DNA of 9,208 bases, taken from Verrucomicrobiales bacterium (lineage in GTDB: Bacteria > Verrucomicrobiota > Verrucomicrobiia > Verrucomicrobiales > V1-33). Both the position numbers and the translations under genes were made by a program. The stretch's first letter is position 1. Each line of letters opens with the position of its first letter. This document shows, piece after piece, positions 5,846 through 9,208 of this stretch. The notes beneath the pieces are model-generated. The model did no database searches and was not told the DNA's origin. It saw only the letters and a list, made by a program, of their open reading frames with translations. The stretch spans positions 1 through 9,208 of the forward strand of contig JALRGB010000587.1 in assembly GCA_023253575.1 (NCBI GenBank). Reading direction: 5' to 3'.

Positions 5846-6133
5846 TCAGTCTTGTAATCCATTAATGTGCCGTGCGAGGGCGAAGTCAGCTTCGGTGAGG
5901 CCTCCCATGGAATGGGTGGTCAGCGAAAGCTTGACCGTGCGCTGGCGCAGCTCGATGTCCGGATGATGGTTGGCTTTTTCGGCGAGGCGAGCCACTTCGT
6001 TGATGAAGTCCATCGCATCTGGGAATGAAGGAAAGGTGGAGTTCAGCGTGAGAAGTTTTTCCGCAACGCACCAACCCGGCACGTCAATATGACGACGGGC
6101 AATCTCATCAGAGGCAAGCAGTCGAAGTGGCAT
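5846..6133 (-). CDS. Pterin-4a-carbinolamine dehydratase homologue
   Basis: 95 residues from the ATG at 6131-6133; a GTG immediately before it (6134-6136) is the alternative start. Numbers here count from that GTG. The protein matches the PhhB/PCD family, cytoplasmic enzymes that dehydrate 4a-hydroxytetrahydropterin during aromatic amino acid hydroxylation. The signature E-K-A-N-H-H-P-D (53-60), T-T-H (73-75) and G-G-L-T-E-A-D-F-A-L-A (78-88) are all present, including the three catalytic His (57, 58, 75). Length is typical. The aromatic residue (usually Tyr) that follows the H-H-P-[DE] motif is Gln65 here. No aromatic amino acid hydroxylase is visible nearby, so the physiological substrate is open; many bacterial members have no known partner. 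It appears to be the first gene of a transcript continuing into the TPR gene. Confidence 0.9.
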   Translation of the reverse strand: MPLRLLASDEIARRHIDVPGWCVAEKLLTLNSTFPSFPDAMDFINEVARLAEKANHHPDIELRQRTVKLSLTTHSMGGLTEADFALARHINGLQD

Positions 6134-6172
6134 CACAGGACAGGAATCGAGTTGAGCATGGTCCAGATCACG

Positions 6173-6200
6173 ATGGTGTGGGAGCCAGCCGAATTGTCAA
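6173..6200 (-). promoter_or_regulatory. Candidate promoter for the dehydratase gene
   Basis: A perfect TTGACA -35 hexamer (minus strand, 6195-6200) lies 62 bases upstream of the ATG, in the only gap after the preceding terminator. A poor -10 (CACCAT, 6173-6178) sits 16 bases downstream. A promoter is expected in this gap because of the strong terminator upstream; the exact -10 is uncertain. Confidence 0.3.
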
Positions 6201-6266
6201 CCGGCGGCAGGGGAGATCCTGCACAACGAACAGGGCCACTTCATCAGAGGATTTTTTAACCGGAAA

Positions 6267-6298
6267 AGGCCAGCCCCCGCGGGAGCGGAGGCTGGCCT
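6267..6298 (-). terminator. Rho-independent terminator after the LamG-repeat gene
   Basis: Arms 6267-6280 and 6285-6298 form a 14-bp GC-rich stem with one mismatch and a GGGA tetraloop (plus-strand reading). On the minus strand the stem is followed by TTTTCC, then a second T-poor stretch. It lies 22 bases after the TAA at 6320-6322. No T-run follows on the plus side, so it acts for the minus-strand gene. Confidence 0.8.
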
Positions 6299-6319
6299 GA
6301 GGCCTGAGTCAAACCGTGA

Positions 6320-9208
6320 TTACGGCGTGCGCTTCAAGCGGTAGTACCAGCGCGGGGCCGCAGGCGATGTCGGGATCAGGGCGGCATTGTTGGTCACCCC
6401 GGTCACGGCTGTCCATGTCACCAGATCGGGTGAGGCTTGCAGCGCCCATCCCGTGACGTCTTTCCGCCACTCGACAAGGAAGCTGCTCTGTCCCCGGCCG
6501 AAGTGCAGTTCCGGAATGGACTGATCAGGAAGGGTCAGCGGAATGCCAGCGGCTTGGGCTTTGCCCAACGAGGCCAGCTGGTCGCCGGTCATGGCTCCTT
6601 CGCGAATCTGGATGCTGTTGACCCACCATTGCCGGCGTTCATCTTGGTCGCCATCTCCGAAGAGAATAGCGGTGGGCTGAAGCGCACGACGCGGGTTGTC
6701 GCGCCCCTGATTAGCCGTCCAGTTGTCCTGGAACACGCCGTTGACATATTTGATGACCACCGGCGGTGTGGCCGCCATGTTGTAGGACGCTGCCACCCGA
6801 TGCCATGCCCCGGCCGTGAATTCGCCGGTGCCATTGTATCCTTGTCCGCCTTGGCCGAAGTTGTTGCCCTGCCAGAAGAGGTCGCCGTCATCGGTGTTCG
6901 TCGGTGAACTGATCTGCAGCATGGAGGCCGCCCCTGAGCCGCTGGTGCCCACCAGGACATCCATGATCAGTGTGTATTGGTTGACCAACGTGCCACCCCC
7001 ATTGGGAGCAATCCGGTGCGTCATGATATAACCGATGTTCCGGTCCAGTTCCCCGGGAACAAGCATGGCCTTGGCCGGTTGGCCGCCGATGTCCTCAACC
7101 CCGAGATCCGTGGTCGAGCCGAATTGCGTACCGGCTTGGGTCACGCCGCCGACACCGTCGAGGTATTGCAGCGGCACACCCACCGTGGCGGCGAGGTTAC
7201 CGGCCTCGAAATCCCACTGGCCAGTGACGGTGCTGACGGGCAGCTCCACGGGAATGCCGTCGACGGTTGGACCGCCGAGCAAGGCGAGCTGCGCATCGGA
7301 CAGGCGGGTGGGGCGGATTTGCACGCTATTGACATACATCACGCGGCGTTCGTCTTGGTCGCCGTCGCCGAAGAGGATGGCGGTGGGTTGCAGGGCGCGC
7401 CGGGGATTATCGACCCCTTGATTGGCCGTCCAGTCATCCTGTTTGATACCGTCAACGTATTTGACGACCACAGGTGGGGTGGCGGCCATATCGTAAGCTG
7501 CGGCCACCCGGTGCCATGTGCCGGCAGTGAAAGCGCCGGTGCCATTATAGCCTTGTCCGCCCTGCCCGAAGTTGTTGCCTTGCCAGAACAAGTCGCCGTC
7601 GTCGGTGTTGGCGGTGGAACTTGTCTGCCAGAGGGACGCGGCTCCGGGGCCGGTCGTCTCCACATAGACGTCCATGATCAGTGTGTATTGATTGACTAGG
7701 GTGCCGCCGCCATTCGGGGAAATGCCATGGTTCATGACATAACCGATGTTGCGGTCGAGTTCGCCTGGAACGCGCATGACTTTCGACGGGGTGTCGACGG
7801 TGGCTCCTGGGACGTCGGCAATGCCGAAGTCAACGGTGCTGCCGTATTGAGTGCCGGTTTCGGACACGCCGCCGGCGCCATCGAGGTAGGTCAGCGGTTT
7901 GCCTACGGAGGAGGAGAGATTGCCGCGGTTGAAATCCCAATGTCCCGCCACTTGGGGGTTGGAAATCTGCATCGGGATGCCGCAGGCTTCGGGACCGCCG
8001 AGAACCACCATTTGGGCATCGGTGAGCTTGCCTGACCTGATTTGTATGCTGTTGACGTACATCACGCGGCGTTCGTCTTGGTCGCCGTCGCCAAAGAGGA
8101 TGGCGGTCGATTGCAGAGCGCGCCGGGGATTATCGAGCCCCTGATTGGCGGTCCAGTCGTCTTGTTTGATGCCGTCGACGTATTTAGTCACGACGGGTGG
8201 GGTGGCGGCCATGTCGTAGGCGGCCACGACTCGGTGCCATGCGCCGGCGGTGAAAGCACCGGTGCCATTATAGCCTTGTCCGCCCTGCCCGAAGTTGTTG
8301 CCCTGCCAGAACAGGTCACCGTCGTCGGTGTTGGCGGTGGAGCTTGTCTGCCAGAGCGACGCGGCTCCGGCACCGGTTGTCTCAACATAGACGTCCATGA
8401 TCAGCGTGTATTGGTTGACCAAGGTGCCACCGCCATTCGGGGAAATGCCATGGTTCATGACATAACCGATGTTGCGGTCCAACTCGCCCGGGACACGCAT
8501 CACCAAGGCCGGCTGACCGTCAATATCCGGAATCCCGAAATCAACCGTGGTGCCGAATGCCGTGCCTCCGGCAGTCAGACCCGCCGCTCCATCCAAATAT
8601 TTCAGGTCGCTGCCGAGCGAGGCCCGCAAATCACCGCCGTCAAAATCCCAGTGGCCCGTCACAGGCGTGCTGGCGCCGCCGGTCACCGTGCTGGTAAATT
8701 GCCACTGCTGAGTGATGGTCGTTCCGGCGCTGTCGAGGAATTCCAATCCCATCAGGTTCTTCGAATTAAGGCGCGCCGCATTGGGTTGATAAGCCACCAC
8801 AACCTTGCTGCCAGTCCGCTGGATTTCCTGCGGGGTCACCTGCGTGCCGTTGAGTGACAGTTTGATGCTGGATGCATTGACCGTGGTGGTGCCATCGACC
8901 AAGAGCAACTCAATCGGTTGATTGGATGGTACTCCGGCGGCGTCCGGAAGCGGGCTGACTTCCGCCACATACGGGCTGATCGCCTGCGGAGCATTCGTGA
9001 TGTCCCGGTAAACCAAAGGCGTACCGACCCCCTGATTTAACAAAATCCGCTCTTCGGTCGGACCTTCAGGGTCGCGCACAATGTACCACTCCAGCATGGC
9101 CCGCGCACTTTGCTGCCAGTAGAGGAGGCGGAATGGATACACACCTGCCTGTGGAACGTTGATTGTGAATTCATTACGATTACCAGCGGCCAGCTCGGTG
9201 CCATTGGG
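6320..9208 (-). CDS. Giant exported protein with Ig-like domain and three tandem LamG-like repeats (5' end beyond window)
   Basis: The frame is open to the last base of the window, so the 962 residues seen are the C-terminal part of a longer protein; the in-frame GTG at 9140-9142 is not a credible start. Visible order: a beta-rich segment (N-E-F-T-I-N-V-P, 'L-L-Y-W-Q', 'R-I-L-L-N') up to about base 8990; an SbsA-type Ig-like domain (about 8687-8980, 'V-S-P...G-V-P-S-N-Q-P-I-E-L'); three LamG/concanavalin-like units; and a C-terminal module (about 6323-6530) with 'F-L-V-E-W', 'W-A-L-Q-A-S-P-D-L-V-T-W' and a final W-Y-Y-R-L-K-R-T-P. As far as I recall such end modules are common on exported Verrucomicrobiota proteins; there is no LPxTG or PEP-CTERM tail. 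No catalytic domain is visible. The likely role is glycan or surface binding, or acting as an extracellular structural protein. The signal peptide and any enzymatic domain would lie upstream of the window. Confidence 0.88.
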   Translation of the reverse strand, partial: PNGTELAAGNRNEFTINVPQAGVYPFRLLYWQQSARAMLEWYIVRDPEGPTEERILLNQGVGTPLVYRDITNAPQAISPYVAEVSPLPDAAGVPSNQPIELLLVDGTTTVNASSIKLSLNGTQVTPQEIQRTGSKVVVAYQPNAARLNSKNLMGLEFLDSAGTTITQQWQFTSTVTGGASTPVTGHWDFDGGDLRASLGSDLKYLDGAAGLTAGGTAFGTTVDFGIPDIDGQPALVMRVPGELDRNIGYVMNHGISPNGGGTLVNQYTLIMDVYVETTGAGAASLWQTSSTANTDDGDLFWQGNNFGQGGQGYNGTGAFTAGAWHRVVAAYDMAATPPVVTKYVDGIKQDDWTANQGLDNPRRALQSTAILFGDGDQDERRVMYVNSIQIRSGKLTDAQMVVLGGPEACGIPMQISNPQVAGHWDFNRGNLSSSVGKPLTYLDGAGGVSETGTQYGSTVDFGIADVPGATVDTPSKVMRVPGELDRNIGYVMNHGISPNGGGTLVNQYTLIMDVYVETTGPGAASLWQTSSTANTDDGDLFWQGNNFGQGGQGYNGTGAFTAGTWHRVAAAYDMAATPPVVVKYVDGIKQDDWTANQGVDNPRRALQPTAILFGDGDQDERRVMYVNSVQIRPTRLSDAQLALLGGPTVDGIPVELPVSTVTGQWDFEAGNLAATVGVPLQYLDGVGGVTQAGTQFGSTTDLGVEDIGGQPAKAMLVPGELDRNIGYIMTHRIAPNGGGTLVNQYTLIMDVLVGTSGSGAASMLQISSPTNTDDGDLFWQGNNFGQGGQGYNGTGEFTAGAWHRVAASYNMAATPPVVIKYVNGVFQDNWTANQGRDNPRRALQPTAILFGDGDQDERRQWWVNSIQIREGAMTGDQLASLGKAQAAGIPLTLPDQSIPELHFGRGQSSFLVEWRKDVTGWALQASPDLVTWTAVTGVTNNAALIPTSPAAPRWYYRLKRTP
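6530..7222 (-). repeat. LamG-like unit 3 (most diverged copy)
   Basis: Begins at G-Q-W-D-F and ends near G-I-P-L-T-L. It shares P-G-E-L-D-R-N-I-G-Y, N-T-D-D-G-D-L-F-W-Q-G-N-N-F-G, and F-G-D-G-D-Q-D-E-R-R with the other two copies. It differs at many positions (for example M-L-Q-I-S-S-P instead of L-W-Q-T-S-S-T) and has Q-W-W-V-N-S where the others have V-M-Y-V-N-S. Confidence 0.9.
7223..7945 (-). repeat. LamG-like unit 2 (723 bp)
   Basis: Begins at G-H-W-D-F. It is four residues longer than unit 1 because of an insertion around V-P-G-A-T-V-D-T-P. Its core (about 7329-7756) is nearly identical at DNA level to the core of unit 1. Confidence 0.92.
7946..8656 (-). repeat. LamG-like unit 1 (711 bp)
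   Basis: Begins at G-H-W-D-F just after the Ig-like domain. The core (about 8052-8479) matches unit 2 at an offset of 723 bases with mostly synonymous third-position differences, while the first 60 or so residues differ clearly. Confidence 0.92.

Noticed and set aside
6197..6244. 15-residue minus-strand frame M-K-W-P-C-S-L-C-R as a leader peptide or small gene
   Set aside because: No ribosome binding site or attenuator structure follows, and it ends on top of the TTGACA promoter element.
7727..8857. Plus-strand open frames of 102 and 271 codons across the LamG units
   Set aside because: They repeat with the same 711-723 base period as the real repeats on the other strand, which explains them completely.

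Overview
The window reads as a piece of a GC-rich bacterial chromosome, most likely from the Verrucomicrobiota. Two things suggest this. One is a very large exported protein with tandem LamG-type repeats and a short C-terminal module ending in W-Y-Y-R-L. The other is a membrane-anchored protein built of 'W-A-x-x-D-P-x-x-A' helical repeats. Both styles are, as far as I recall, common in that phylum; I could not search. All seven genes lie on the minus strand, so transcription runs from the right end to the left. The first gene in that order (right end) lacks its 5' part and the last (left end) lacks its 3' part.

Right part (6320-9208): the C-terminal 962 residues of a giant surface or secreted protein. 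It has an Ig-like (SbsA-type) domain, three tandem LamG-like units of about 237-241 residues, and a C-terminal module. A strong rho-independent terminator follows its stop codon (6267-6298).

Middle part (3430-6133): a small pterin-4a-carbinolamine dehydratase homologue is followed after 28 bases by a membrane-anchored TPR protein (YfgM-like) with a long Pro/Ala tail. Next comes a membrane-anchored protein of about nine 32-residue helical repeats. A hairpin followed by a T-run sits directly before the start codon of that last gene and may act as a terminator or attenuator between the two.

Left part (1-3159): an NtrC-type response regulator is followed by two tandem type IV pilus ATPases of the PilT/PilU family. 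The regulator keeps a complete receiver, the Walker A lysine, the arginine fingers and a Fis-type helix-turn-helix. It has lost the GAFTGA loop and carries changes at Walker B, sensor I, sensor II and the 'glutamate switch' asparagine. It therefore cannot be assumed to activate sigma-54 promoters and is the most interesting object here. Its position before two pilus motors suggests, by inference only, a link to surface motility control.

None of the six visible start codons has a recognisable Shine-Dalgarno sequence; several are preceded by pyrimidine-rich leaders. I see no tRNA, rRNA, CRISPR array, insertion sequence or phage gene, and no gap between genes exceeds 300 bases.
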